DNA of 58,526 nucleotides from Methanosphaera sp. WGK6 (GTDB lineage: Archaea > Methanobacteriota > Methanobacteria > Methanobacteriales > Methanobacteriaceae), in NCBI RefSeq assembly GCF_001729965.1, contig NZ_JRWK01000011.1, positions 1 to 58,526 of the forward strand, written 5' to 3'. The notes under the pieces were generated by a model. It had not been told where the DNA came from and searched no databases. It was given only the letters and a program-made list of their open reading frames with translations. Of the stretch, positions 1 through 8,934 are shown one piece after another; within the stretch, counting starts at the first letter, position 1; each line of letters begins with the position of its first letter. A program made the position numbers and the translations under genes.

Positions 1-642
1 TGAATATTTCTTTTCCATTAAACTGATTTTTTGATCTACAGCGAATAAGAAAGAAGCAATTTTTTTCTGTTCATTTAAAGAAGGTATGTTAATTCGTATA
101 GCTCTAAGTAATTTTAAATTTAAACCGCCTCTACCTCCATCAGAACTAGATAATCTTCTTAGTTTATCATATTTTGATTCTAAATAATAAAATAAAAATT
201 CATAATATAACTTATTTGAATCAGGAATTATTGCTGCTATTGATTGATTAGTACATAATTCTATTTTATTTATAGCTACAGTTCCTCTAGTTTTACCTTG
301 TCCTGCTAATGCAATTAAAATGGAATTAATAGGAATCATTTTAGTACTTGAATTATCATATCCTTTTTGTGTAATGAATTTATCCGTTGTTTTAACTAGT
401 TTTTTATGAACTTCACCAGAAGACATCCAAGGTATTGTTCCATTTAACCAATAATCTTTTATTGATGTTTTTGGAGTAGCACCGGCTACTATATTTATAA
501 CTAATTCTCCAAGTTTATATTGTAACCATTCAGAATGGTCAGACAATATTAATGAAGGAAGTCTACTATTTAATTTCTGGTTATGTACATCTTTTTTTTC
601 TGTGTTTCTTTGGGTAGAAACATCTGTTGTGTTTATTGTCAT
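1..642 (-). CDS. hsdS: Type I restriction-modification specificity subunit HsdS (5' part; runs off window edge)
   Basis: HsdS recognises the DNA target for the HsdM/HsdR complex. The frame is open for 214 codons from ATG at 642 to the window edge, so the 3' half (second TRD) is not visible. After an N-terminal lead-in comes a typical target-recognition domain with GATPKTS and IPWMSSGEV, then the central helix start NEQKKIASFLFAVDQKI followed by LMEKKYS. It lies 14 bp downstream of hsdM on the same strand, behind an AAGGT ribosome-binding site, so it is the copy expected to be expressed. Its last visible 22 nt (1-22) are identical to 10118-10139 in the silent copy at 9530-10721, and the N-terminal HNQKL junction is shared with the silent copies. 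It is the only hsdS here with a proper start codon. Confidence 0.93.
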   Translation of the reverse strand, partial: MTINTTDVSTQRNTEKKDVHNQKLNSRLPSLILSDHSEWLQYKLGELVINIVAGATPKTSIKDYWLNGTIPWMSSGEVHKKLVKTTDKFITQKGYDNSSTKMIPINSILIALAGQGKTRGTVAINKIELCTNQSIAAIIPDSNKLYYEFLFYYLESKYDKLRRLSSSDGGRGGLNLKLLRAIRINIPSLNEQKKIASFLFAVDQKISLMEKKYS

Positions 643-656
643 AATGTTCTACCTTC

Positions 657-2207
657 TTAGAATATTGGTGATTGTATTCCTAGTTCATCACAATATTTTT
701 GGATTTCTTTATCTACTTCTTTCATTTCTTCATCTATTTTTTTTAGTTCGGAAATTACTTCATCTAAGTCTATAGGTTCTTCTTCTTCAAAGGTATCTAC
801 ATATCGTGGAATGTTTAAGTTGTAGTCATTTTCTTCTATTTCTTCGAGTGTTGCTTTATGTGAGTATTTGTCTATTTCTTCTCTATTTTTATATGTGTTT
901 ACTATTTTTTCTATGTCTTCTTTTCGTAGTTTGTTTTGATTTTTTACTTTTTCAAATTCTTGGGATGCGTCAATGAAGAATATATCATCTTCTTCTGTTC
1001 GACATTTCTTAAGTACCATTATGAGTGTGGGGATACTTGTTCCATAGAATATGTTTGCGGGTAGGCCTATTATTGCATCTATGTAGTTTAAATCTTTTAT
1101 GAGGTGCGTTCTTATTTTTTCTTCTGCTGCTCCTCTAAATAGTGTTCCATGTGGTAGTACTACTGCCATTGTTCCATTATCATTTAGGTGGTATATCATG
1201 TGTTGAACGAAGGCATAGTCTGCTTTACTTTTTGGTGCGAGTTTTCCGTATTCGCTGAATCTTGGGTCATCATCGAATTTTTTGTCTGAGCTCCATTTTG
1301 CACTGAATGGAGGATTTGCAACTATTGCATCAAATTGTTTGTCCATGAATTCTGGATTTTCAAGGCTGTCTCCTCTTTTTATTTCAAAATCTTGGAATGA
1401 TACATCGTGTAGTATCATGTTCATTCTAGCGAGGTTGTATGTTGTTTGGTTTAATTCTTGTCCGTAGAAATCTGATACGTCTGCTTCTTTGGATATTCTT
1501 AGAAGAAGTGATCCTGATCCACATGTAGGGTCGTATGCTGATTTTATTTTTGTTTTATCAAGTGTTACTATCTTAGCAAGTATTTTTGAGACTTCCTGTG
1601 GTGTGTAGAATTCTCCTGCTTTTTTTCCAGCATCTGATGCGAATTGTCCTATTAGGTATTCATATGCATCTCCTAGTATGTCTCTTTCTGTGTCTTCTAG
1701 TTTGAAGTCTATTTCAGATAGTTTAAGTATTATTTGTGAGATTATTTTGTTTTTATCTTCAGGCATTCGTCCTAATTTGGATGATTGTAGATCTACATCT
1801 TCAAATAGGTTTTCAAAGTCATCTTCACTTTCACTTCCCTGTGCTGATTCACCTATTTTTTGTAGTGCTTTGCCAAGATTGTCTAGTATGAATTCTTCTT
1901 GTTTTGCTTCAGCTACTATTGTGTTAAAGAGATATTGTGGTTCTAGGAAGTATCCTATGTTTTCTATTGCTTCTTCAGGTAATAGTTCTCTGTATTCTTC
2001 ATCTGTTTCATATGCTTCTTGAAATGTTAGTCCATCTTCTTCTAATGCATTATTTAGGAAGTTTTCTATTTTTTCTGACAAATATTTGTAGAAAATAAAT
2101 CCTAGAATATAATTTTTGTATTCATTTGCATCCATACTTCCTCTTAGTATATCTGCAACATCCCATAGTTTTTGTTCTAATTGTTGTTTGTGTTGTTCAT
2201 CACTCAT
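657..2207 (-). CDS. hsdM: Type I restriction-modification DNA methyltransferase subunit HsdM
   Basis: N6-adenine methyltransferase subunit of a type I R-M complex. It pairs with HsdS for modification and is needed for HsdR action. The 516-aa product has the N-terminal HsdM helical domain (about 1-150), EFYTPQEV (199-206), the SAM-binding motif DPTCGSG (226-232) and the catalytic NPPF (298-301). The length is normal and the frame intact. I chose ATG at 2207 rather than the GTG nine bases upstream because AAGGTG sits 8 nt before it. It is divergent from hsdR across about 160 bp and directly upstream of the expressed hsdS. Confidence 0.96.
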   Translation of the reverse strand: MSDEQHKQQLEQKLWDVADILRGSMDANEYKNYILGFIFYKYLSEKIENFLNNALEEDGLTFQEAYETDEEYRELLPEEAIENIGYFLEPQYLFNTIVAEAKQEEFILDNLGKALQKIGESAQGSESEDDFENLFEDVDLQSSKLGRMPEDKNKIISQIILKLSEIDFKLEDTERDILGDAYEYLIGQFASDAGKKAGEFYTPQEVSKILAKIVTLDKTKIKSAYDPTCGSGSLLLRISKEADVSDFYGQELNQTTYNLARMNMILHDVSFQDFEIKRGDSLENPEFMDKQFDAIVANPPFSAKWSSDKKFDDDPRFSEYGKLAPKSKADYAFVQHMIYHLNDNGTMAVVLPHGTLFRGAAEEKIRTHLIKDLNYIDAIIGLPANIFYGTSIPTLIMVLKKCRTEEDDIFFIDASQEFEKVKNQNKLRKEDIEKIVNTYKNREEIDKYSHKATLEEIEENDYNLNIPRYVDTFEEEEPIDLDEVISELKKIDEEMKEVDKEIQKYCDELGIQSPIF

Positions 2208-2373
2208 AATACCCACACCTTTTTATTAGTTCTATAACCAATTTATGTTAGTTTTTTTATTTAATTATATGGATAGACTAATAAGATTTTTTTATTTGAT
2301 AATTTACTAATTAAATGTATATAATTTAAGAAATATATGTATAATTAATAAATAGTATGGAAATTTTGATATT

Positions 2374-5094
2374 ATGGTACATCAATCTGAAGAGACTCTT
2401 GAAAATAATTTAATTAAACAATTACAATCATTAGACTATAAATACATAAAACTAGACAATATAAATGAAGTTAAAAGTAATCTTAAAGTACAACTTGAAA
2501 CTCTTAATAAAACAATATTCAGTGATAAAGAATTTAATAGAATTTTCAATTACCTTGAAGAAGGTACTATTTTTAAGAAAGCTAAAAAGTTACGTGACAA
2601 GATGGAACTTACACGTGATGATGGAACAAATTTCTATGTTGAATTTCTTAATAAAAGATGGTGTAAAAATACTTTTCAAGTAGCTAATCAGATAACAATT
2701 GAAAAAGAATATACTAACAGGTATGATGTCACTATTTTAATCAATGGATTGCCTCTAGTGCAAATTGAATTAAAACGTAGGGGAATAGAGCTTAAAGAAG
2801 CATTTAATCAAACACAGAGATATCAAAGACATACATATAAAGGATTGTTTAACTATATTCAAATATTTGTAATATCCAATGGTGTAGATACGAAGTATTA
2901 TGCAAATAATAAGGAATTAAATTATAAATTCACATTTTTTTGGAAAAAAGAAGATAATACTAATATAAATAATTTACAAGATTTCACAGATAAATTCCTT
3001 GAACGTTATCAATTACATAAAATGATAACAAAATATATTGTTTTAAGTGAAGCAACAGAAACAATCACAATATTAAGATCATACCAATACTATGCAGTAG
3101 AGGCAATACTTAACAATGCACTGCACTCCAAACAGAACGGGTATATATGGCATACTACAGGTAGTGGTAAAACATTAACTTCATATAAGGCAAGTCAGTT
3201 ATTATCACAGAAAAAAGAGATAGATAAAGTATTATTTGTAGTTGATAGAAAAGATTTAGATAATCAGACACTTGATGAATTTAATAAATTCAGTAATAAT
3301 TCAGTAGATGCAACAAATAACACTACAAAACTAGTACAACAATTAAAAGGGACTGATAAATTAATAGTAACAACCATACAAAAATTATCCAATGCTGCTA
3401 AAAAGAATAAAAAAGAATTAACCGACTATAAAGACCAAAAAATGATCTTAATGTTTGATGAGTGTCATAGATCACAGTTTGGCCAAATGCATGATGATAT
3501 AACCAAATTCTTCACAAATATTCAATGTTTTGGATTTACAGGAACACCCATATTCTCAGAAAATTCAAATAAAAATAAAACAACTCATGATATCTTCGGA
3601 GACCGATTACATTCCTATTTAATAAAAAATGCAATACATGATCAAAATGTATTAGGATTTTCCGTTGAATATATAGGAAAATACAAGAACCATACTAAAT
3701 ATGATATAGATGTTGAAGAAATCAATATAAAAGAAGTCATGGAATCAGAAAAACGTCTTGAGAAAATAGTAGAATACATAATAGAAAATCATGATAAAAA
3801 AACATACAATCGTGAATTCACATCCATGTTTGCAGTAAGTTCCATACCTGTGCTTAACAAGTACTATGAAATATTCAAGGAAAAAAACAGTAAACTGCAA
3901 GAAGATAAAAAACTAAAAATAGCAACAATATACACCTATAATCAAAACCCTGACTTAACAGAAGAAGAAGTTCATCCACGTGAACTACTAGAAAAACAAA
4001 TAGATGACTACAATCAGCAATTTGGAACAAATTTCTCAACAGACACATTTGAAATGTACTATAAAGATGTATCTAAAAAATCAAAGGAAAATAAAATAGA
4101 CGTGTTACTTGTAGTGAATATGTTCCTAACCGGATTTGATAATAAATTACTAAATACACTCTATGTTGATAAAAATCTAGTATATCATACACTACTACAA
4201 GCATTCTCAAGAACAAACAGAGTATATAATGAGAAAAAAGCCTATGGAAACATAGTTTCATTCCGAAATATTAAAAAAGATACTGATGAAGCAATAAGAC
4301 TCTTCTCGGATGAAAATGCACTAGAAACAGTACTCATGAAAACATACAAAGAATATGTTGAAAACTTCAATGAACAAGTAAAAACCCTACATAACACAGT
4401 AAAAGACATAAAAGAACTAGATAATCCTGAGAATATTGAAAAACAATTTGAGTTTGTTAAGGAATTTAGAGAAATACTAAGAACAATGAACAAATTAAAA
4501 ACATTCACAGAATTTAGTTATAAAGACTTAGACATGCCTGAACAAGAAATAGAAGATTACACAAGTAAATACAAGGATATATACCAGACAACAGAAAATC
4601 CAGTAGAAAAAACATCAATACTTGATGACATAGACTTTGAAATAGAACTACTTAGACGTGATGATATAAATGCAACATACATAATAAAACTACTCAAAGA
4701 CCTAGATCCAAAACAACCAGGGTTCTTGAAAGACAAACAATTCATATTAGATACTATGGAAAAAGACATAGAACTACAAAGTAAAAAAGAATTAATTGAT
4801 AAATTCATACAAACAACCATCATAGAAACAAATGAAAATAAAGACATAGAAGAAAAACTAGAAAACTATATGAACCATGAAAAGAAAAAAGCAATTACAA
4901 ACTTAATAAAAAAAGAAAACCTAAAACAAAAACTAATAGAAAACATAATAAGCGAATATGAATTCAGTGGAAAAATAAAAACCAAAGACATAAACAACTC
5001 ATTCAATGAAAAACTAAAACTAAAAGAAAAAATACCAAGACGAAAATCATTAATCGAAGAAATAATACAATTAATCAAACTATTCACATGGTAA
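2374..5094 (+). CDS. hsdR: Type I restriction endonuclease subunit HsdR
   Basis: ATP-dependent translocase/nuclease subunit of the type I R-M complex. The 906-aa product carries an N-terminal PD-(D/E)xK nuclease (D118, then ELK at 132-134), followed by a SF2 helicase motor with Walker A TTGSGKT (near 262-268), the DEAD-like box DECHRSQFG (near 361) and FGFTGTP. The C-terminal third is Lys/Glu-rich helical and probably docks on HsdM. No frameshift or missing motif is seen. The start lies in the context TTGATATTATG, also seen at the 5693 gene; no strong Shine-Dalgarno precedes it. It is divergent from hsdM, so modification and restriction have separate promoters. Confidence 0.95.
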   Translation: MVHQSEETLENNLIKQLQSLDYKYIKLDNINEVKSNLKVQLETLNKTIFSDKEFNRIFNYLEEGTIFKKAKKLRDKMELTRDDGTNFYVEFLNKRWCKNTFQVANQITIEKEYTNRYDVTILINGLPLVQIELKRRGIELKEAFNQTQRYQRHTYKGLFNYIQIFVISNGVDTKYYANNKELNYKFTFFWKKEDNTNINNLQDFTDKFLERYQLHKMITKYIVLSEATETITILRSYQYYAVEAILNNALHSKQNGYIWHTTGSGKTLTSYKASQLLSQKKEIDKVLFVVDRKDLDNQTLDEFNKFSNNSVDATNNTTKLVQQLKGTDKLIVTTIQKLSNAAKKNKKELTDYKDQKMILMFDECHRSQFGQMHDDITKFFTNIQCFGFTGTPIFSENSNKNKTTHDIFGDRLHSYLIKNAIHDQNVLGFSVEYIGKYKNHTKYDIDVEEINIKEVMESEKRLEKIVEYIIENHDKKTYNREFTSMFAVSSIPVLNKYYEIFKEKNSKLQEDKKLKIATIYTYNQNPDLTEEEVHPRELLEKQIDDYNQQFGTNFSTDTFEMYYKDVSKKSKENKIDVLLVVNMFLTGFDNKLLNTLYVDKNLVYHTLLQAFSRTNRVYNEKKAYGNIVSFRNIKKDTDEAIRLFSDENALETVLMKTYKEYVENFNEQVKTLHNTVKDIKELDNPENIEKQFEFVKEFREILRTMNKLKTFTEFSYKDLDMPEQEIEDYTSKYKDIYQTTENPVEKTSILDDIDFEIELLRRDDINATYIIKLLKDLDPKQPGFLKDKQFILDTMEKDIELQSKKELIDKFIQTTIIETNENKDIEEKLENYMNHEKKKAITNLIKKENLKQKLIENIISEYEFSGKIKTKDINNSFNEKLKLKEKIPRRKSLIEEIIQLIKLFTW

Positions 5095-5171
5095 TTTCAT
5101 AAGTATTGTATCCATCAATGTTTTTATAAAAATAAAATCATAATAGAATTAAACATGTCAAAAAGAAGTAA

Positions 5172-5185
5172 GGAGGACACCCTCC
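5172..5185 (+). other. GC-rich hairpin after hsdR
   Basis: Perfect 5-bp stem GGAGG/CCTCC with an ACAC tetraloop, unusually GC-rich for this region. It lies 78 bp past the hsdR stop. No T-tract follows directly, so it is not a classic intrinsic terminator. It could be an RNA-stabilising element or mask a GGAGG site. Confidence 0.45.
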
Positions 5186-5278
5186 ATCATCTATAATCAT
5201 GTATACAACATCATATTTATAATTATAATTCCAAACATAAATATATAAAACATTAATAGATAAGGAGATACGAAAATA

Positions 5279-5398
5279 ATGAAAATAAACAAAATAGAAA
5301 CAGAAAATGAAATAATATATAAAATAAAAATAATCAATGACCCCGAAAAATCACTACGACGACGAATCAAAAATAAAATAAAGAAAATTATAAAATAA
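5279..5398 (+). CDS. Possible small basic protein (39 aa)
   Basis: ATG at 5279 with a good ribosome-binding site (AAGGAGA, ending 9 nt upstream) opens a 39-codon frame ending TAA. The peptide is acidic or neutral in its first half and strongly basic at the C-terminus (LRRRIKNKIKKIIK). A T-rich stretch (TTTTTTCC) follows the stop as expected for a transcript end. I recognise no family. The Shine-Dalgarno and the 3' T-tract argue for a real gene; the short length and Lys/Ile bias of AT-rich DNA argue caution. Confidence 0.4.
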   Translation: MKINKIETENEIIYKIKIINDPEKSLRRRIKNKIKKIIK

Positions 5399-5692
5399 TT
5401 TTTTCCAATCATTTTCTTTTTTCCACATGGGTTTCCCATATATTTGTTAAAATAAGACTATAATATATTGAAATTGATTAAAATAGTAGTATCATATCTA
5501 TTATCATTCTAAGAAAAGTATTTTAAGTAATTCTAGTAGTAGTATAAAAAGAAATAGTAGCAGGTAATGATTTAATTTGTGATTATGATCTAGTACATTA
5601 TAATCCTGTTTTATTTTTAAACAAAAACTTAAGATATATGTTTGAATAAATAGTTTATATAAGAATAAACAAGTAATAGTGATGTTGATATT
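5399..5692. other. Intergenic, no gene seen
   Basis: AT-rich spacer with a T-rich start (likely 3' end of the small ORF) and presumably the promoter of the 5693 gene. I see no RNA gene or repeat. Confidence 0.5.
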
Positions 5693-6025
5693 ATGAAAGT
5701 AAATGAAGCACTAGATAAAATAAGACAAGAAAAAAGAGATACTCAATTAACAAAACTTCTTAAAACTGAATTGATTAGAATTACTGGTCTTGAGAAATCA
5801 CAGATAATCACACAACACTACAATCTAGGTAGAGAAAGATGGTTAATACAAATAGATATTAAAAAACTATCACTCAAAGAAACAGAAGAAGTATTAAAAG
5901 ACTTACAAGACTACTTTAACTTACCAGATTTACTCATTGAATCTGCAAACTCTGAAAGAATACAAATAGAATTCAGAAGATACACAGTAGAAGGAACACT
6001 AGGTCATCTACTTGAAGATGAATAA
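5693..6025 (+). CDS. Hypothetical protein (110 aa)
   Basis: Complete 110-aa frame starting in the context TTGATATTATG, the same as hsdR. The product is hydrophilic, mixed helix and strand, with a basic first half (DKIRQEKRDTQLTKLLKTEL), a possible strand pair around RERWLIQIDIKKL and a C-terminal acidic end LLEDE. There is no membrane segment, zinc motif or recognisable catalytic motif. It sits alone between hsdR and the silent hsdS store and ends in a C-rich then T8 sequence like a terminator. I do not recognise the family and cannot say whether it belongs to the R-M locus. Confidence 0.75.
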   Translation: MKVNEALDKIRQEKRDTQLTKLLKTELIRITGLEKSQIITQHYNLGRERWLIQIDIKKLSLKETEEVLKDLQDYFNLPDLLIESANSERIQIEFRRYTVEGTLGHLLEDE

Positions 6026-6041
6026 ATAAATTTAAAATTCT

Positions 6042-6059
6042 CCACCAATCCTTTTTTTT
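6042..6059 (+). terminator. C-rich/T8 transcription end of the 5693 gene
   Basis: CCACCAATCC followed by eight T, 17 nt after the stop codon. The same C-rich then T-tract order occurs after many other genes in the window. Archaeal termination relies on U-tracts; the role of the C-rich part is inferred. Confidence 0.55.
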
Positions 6060-6100
6060 GAATATTTTTTGAAATTAATTTAGAAATAGCATATATTAAA

Positions 6101-6228
6101 TAGTAGAGTGTGTAAACACTCTCTACTAAATAAATATTTAGAGTCCTATTAAATAATCATAATATTTATTTAAAATTTTGTTCTAGATATATTAATTAAA
6201 AATTAAAATAAAAATAAATAGGACTCTA
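6101..6228. repeat. Structured intergenic element: hairpin plus 12-bp long-range inverted repeat
   Basis: A strong hairpin at 6101-6128 pairs TAGTAGAG with CTCTACTA and continues inward as GTG/CAC around a TAAA loop. Eleven bases on, TAGAGTCCTATT (6139-6150) is perfectly complementary to AATAGGACTCTA (6217-6228), enclosing an AT-rich loop. It could be a small RNA, a miniature transposable element, or the border of the hsdS recombination locus. No ORF fits inside it. Confidence 0.5.
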
Positions 6229-6743
6229 CAATTTACTCTATATTAATTAATATATACTTTTTATCATAATAAACAATTATTCTCAAATTATTTTTAAAAC
6301 AAAGATAAAATCAAAAAAGCATAAAAATAAAACAAAGAAATTCTTTAATTATAACTAAAATACATACAATAAACAAAAAAAGATATATTTGAATGATAAA
6401 AACAAAATAAAATGATAAAAATCAAAGAAAAAACTAATTTATTTTATAGAAAATATTGCAAAAACAATATAACTTTAATAAAAAATCAACAAAATAAAAC
6501 AAATACGCCTAAAGAAGATTATTCAATACAATTATACTTCCATATAATATATTTTTTATAGAACATAGTGTTTCTATGCAATAAGAAATAAATTAATTAA
6601 AGATAAAAATATTTCAAAATTAACTTTTTTTTATAAATTTCTTAAATAAATAATGTAAACTAACTAAAATAAGGAATATATTATTAGTTTAATTTAAAAT
6701 AACATTATACAAACAAGAAAAAATAATTTTAAGGAATATTTAA

Positions 6744-7856
6744 AATATCTATTCCAAATTATATAACCAGAAACTTGAACCAGAACTGAGATTCCCAGAG
6801 TTTAGTGATGAATGGATTGAAACTAAAATAGGTGATATTCTTAATATTTGTTATGGTAAAGACTATAAACATTTATCTTCTGGAACTATTCCTGTATTAG
6901 GTACTGGAGGAATAATTACATATGTGAATGATTATTTATACAACAAAGAGAGTATTTTAATAGGTCGTAAAGGAACTATCAATAAACCAAGTTATATCAA
7001 CACTCCCTTTTGGACCGTAGATACTTTATTTTATACGGAAATTAATGAAAAAAATTTTGTCAAATGTATATTCTATTTGTTCAATACTATTAATTGGTTA
7101 AAATATAATGAGGCTACAGGAGTTCCTAGTTTAACATCAAATAACATTAAAAAAATAAAAATAAAAATACCTTCATTTGATGAACAAAAAAAGATTGCAT
7201 CATTCTTATCAGCACTTGATAAAAAAATCAGTTTAATGGAAAAGAAAAAGAAGAAATTTGAGAATTTGAAGAATTTTTTCTTAAATCATATATTGAAAAT
7301 TGAAAATGGTTCAAACGAATATCACAATAAATTTTCAATATGGGGAAAAGAATGGAAAAAAATTAAATTAAAAGAAATTTGTACTATTAATACTGGAGAT
7401 TCTTCATATTCTCAAAATAATAATGGAAAATATTATATTTTAAATGGTGGAACAAAACCAACAGGTCTTACAGATAAATGGAACGTAGACCAAAATACAA
7501 TAACTCTTTCAAGAGTGGGGTCTTGTGGACATATTACATATAATAAAAAACGATTTTATTGTGGGGATAGTTGTTTTTATTTAACATTAAATAGTGATGT
7601 TATATATCCTTTGTATTTGTATTATTTTTTAATAGCTAATAAAAAAGAAATTCTTCGTTTAAAATTAACTACAGGAATTCCAAGTATTAAAAAAAGTGAT
7701 TTATATAAAATAAATATAGAGTTTCCAACACGGAAGGAACAAGAAAAAATTTTTTCTTTTTTAAATAATTTTGATATGGAAATTGAATATATAGAAAGAA
7801 ATATTTTTGAATTAAATAAATTTAAAAAGTATCTTCTTGAAAATATGTTTTGTTAA
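6744..7856 (+). pseudogene. Silent full-length hsdS cassette (two TRDs, no start codon)
   Basis: The frame is open from after TAA 6741-6743 to 7856 and encodes a complete HsdS body: the junction YNQKLEPELRFPEFSDEW, TRD1 (with LGTGG, IGRKGTI and TGVPSLTS), a central conserved region (DEQKKIASFLSALDKKISLM, near 7180-7310), TRD2 (YILNGGTKPTGLTD, FYCGDSCFY, TGIPSI) and the C-terminal conserved helix ending LLENMFC. The first ATG in frame (6924) is inside TRD1 and would remove its beginning. With no start or ribosome-binding site at the true N-terminus, this is best read as a donor cassette. The shared junction ATAACCAGAA (6763-6772) recurs in the expressed and the opposed copies. Confidence 0.85.
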
Positions 7857-7896
7857 ACTGAGTAGATTGTATTATTTGTTATGCATAGTTATTAGT

Positions 7897-8934
7897 ATGT
7901 ATAATAATAAACTTTTTATTCAATTTTGTAGAGAACGCAATATTAAACAGGGCACTGCTAAGTGTTATTGTTCATCAATAGAAAATTATATTTCTTTTCA
8001 TGACATGACTATTGATGAATTGATTGAGGAAGCAATCATTGATGAAGAAAATAATATCTTACTAAAGAATAGGCGAATAAAGAAACGTTTACTTGATTAT
8101 CGTAGTTATTTATTAGATAGTAATCTTTCACCAAATACTGTGAAAACCTATTTTTCTAAGTTAAAAACTTTTTATTCACATTTTGAAATTGAATTACCTC
8201 AACTTCCTGATGCAAAGTTTGAAAAAACATATGAAACTAATTATCTTGATCTTCCAACACGTGAACATATAGCTAAAGCTCTTGAAATTGTTCCTTTATC
8301 ATTCCAAGCACTATTATTATTTATGTCTAGCAGTGGAACTGCAAAAGCAGAAACACTATCTCTAACTGTGGATGATTTTATTAAAGCAACATATGAATAT
8401 CACAATAAATATTCATTAAATGAAATACTTGATGAATTAGAACAACGTGATGATATAATACCTACTATTTATTTAAGGAGAATTAAAACAGATAAATACT
8501 ATTATACTTTCTGTTCAAATGAGGCAAGTACATGTATAGTAAAGTATCTCAAAACAAGAAAAAATCTGAAAGCTAGTGATAAATTATTTCCTTTTAGTAA
8601 TTCTAGTGTCATAACAATGTTTCAAAAGATAAATGATAGAATGAATTGGGGATATAAAGGAAATTATAGATTTTTTAGATCACATACACTTCGTAAATAT
8701 CATGCAAGTAACTTAGAACTAGCAGCAGAATACATTGATGCACTACAAGGACGAAGTAAAAACATAGTACATGAAACATACATCAAAACAAATCCTGAAA
8801 AACTAAAAGAAAAATATAAAAAAGTAATGAAAAATGTGATAATATACCCTAAACAGAAAGAAAAAGAAGTAAAAGAAGATATACATATTACAATTAACAT
8901 TTTTCTATCAGACACATCATACAATATATATTGA
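7897..8934 (+). CDS. Tyrosine recombinase (candidate hsdS DNA invertase)
   Basis: 345-aa phage-integrase-family protein. The N-terminal core-binding SAM-like domain spans roughly 1-110 and the catalytic domain 115-305. Catalytic positions visible: HxxR is H263/R266 (HTLRKY) and the nucleophile is Y295 in HETYIK. The Arg I position, normally in an SG-x-x-R-x-E context, reads SSGTAKAETLSL with Lys at 150, and the usual LxGH reads LQGR (R286). I chose ATG 7897 because residues before it do not resemble the family and overlap the silent hsdS stop. It lies between silent hsdS pieces, which suggests that it inverts them, as recombinases beside bacterial hsdS loci do. It could instead be a chromosome-dimer XerA-like enzyme or an element integrase. 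Confidence 0.88.
   Translation: MYNNKLFIQFCRERNIKQGTAKCYCSSIENYISFHDMTIDELIEEAIIDEENNILLKNRRIKKRLLDYRSYLLDSNLSPNTVKTYFSKLKTFYSHFEIELPQLPDAKFEKTYETNYLDLPTREHIAKALEIVPLSFQALLLFMSSSGTAKAETLSLTVDDFIKATYEYHNKYSLNEILDELEQRDDIIPTIYLRRIKTDKYYYTFCSNEASTCIVKYLKTRKNLKASDKLFPFSNSSVITMFQKINDRMNWGYKGNYRFFRSHTLRKYHASNLELAAEYIDALQGRSKNIVHETYIKTNPEKLKEKYKKVMKNVIIYPKQKEKEVKEDIHITINIFLSDTSYNIY

Larger units (their letters stand above)
6026..6743. other. 718-bp gene-free AT-rich region
   Basis: Apart from the terminator and the structured element above I find no gene here. The rest is extremely AT-rich, with A-tracts and no frame with a ribosome-binding site. It ends at the TAA (6741) that opens the silent hsdS frame, so the silent copy has no promoter-plus-start arrangement. 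Confidence 0.6.

Noticed and set aside
5154-5195. 13-codon ORF overlapping the GGAGG hairpin
   Set aside because: Too short, no ribosome-binding site, no similarity that I can see.
5197-5439. 80-codon minus-strand frame after hsdR
   Set aside because: Low-complexity Ile/Phe-rich translation of AT-rich DNA with no ribosome-binding site, opposite a better small ORF on the plus strand.
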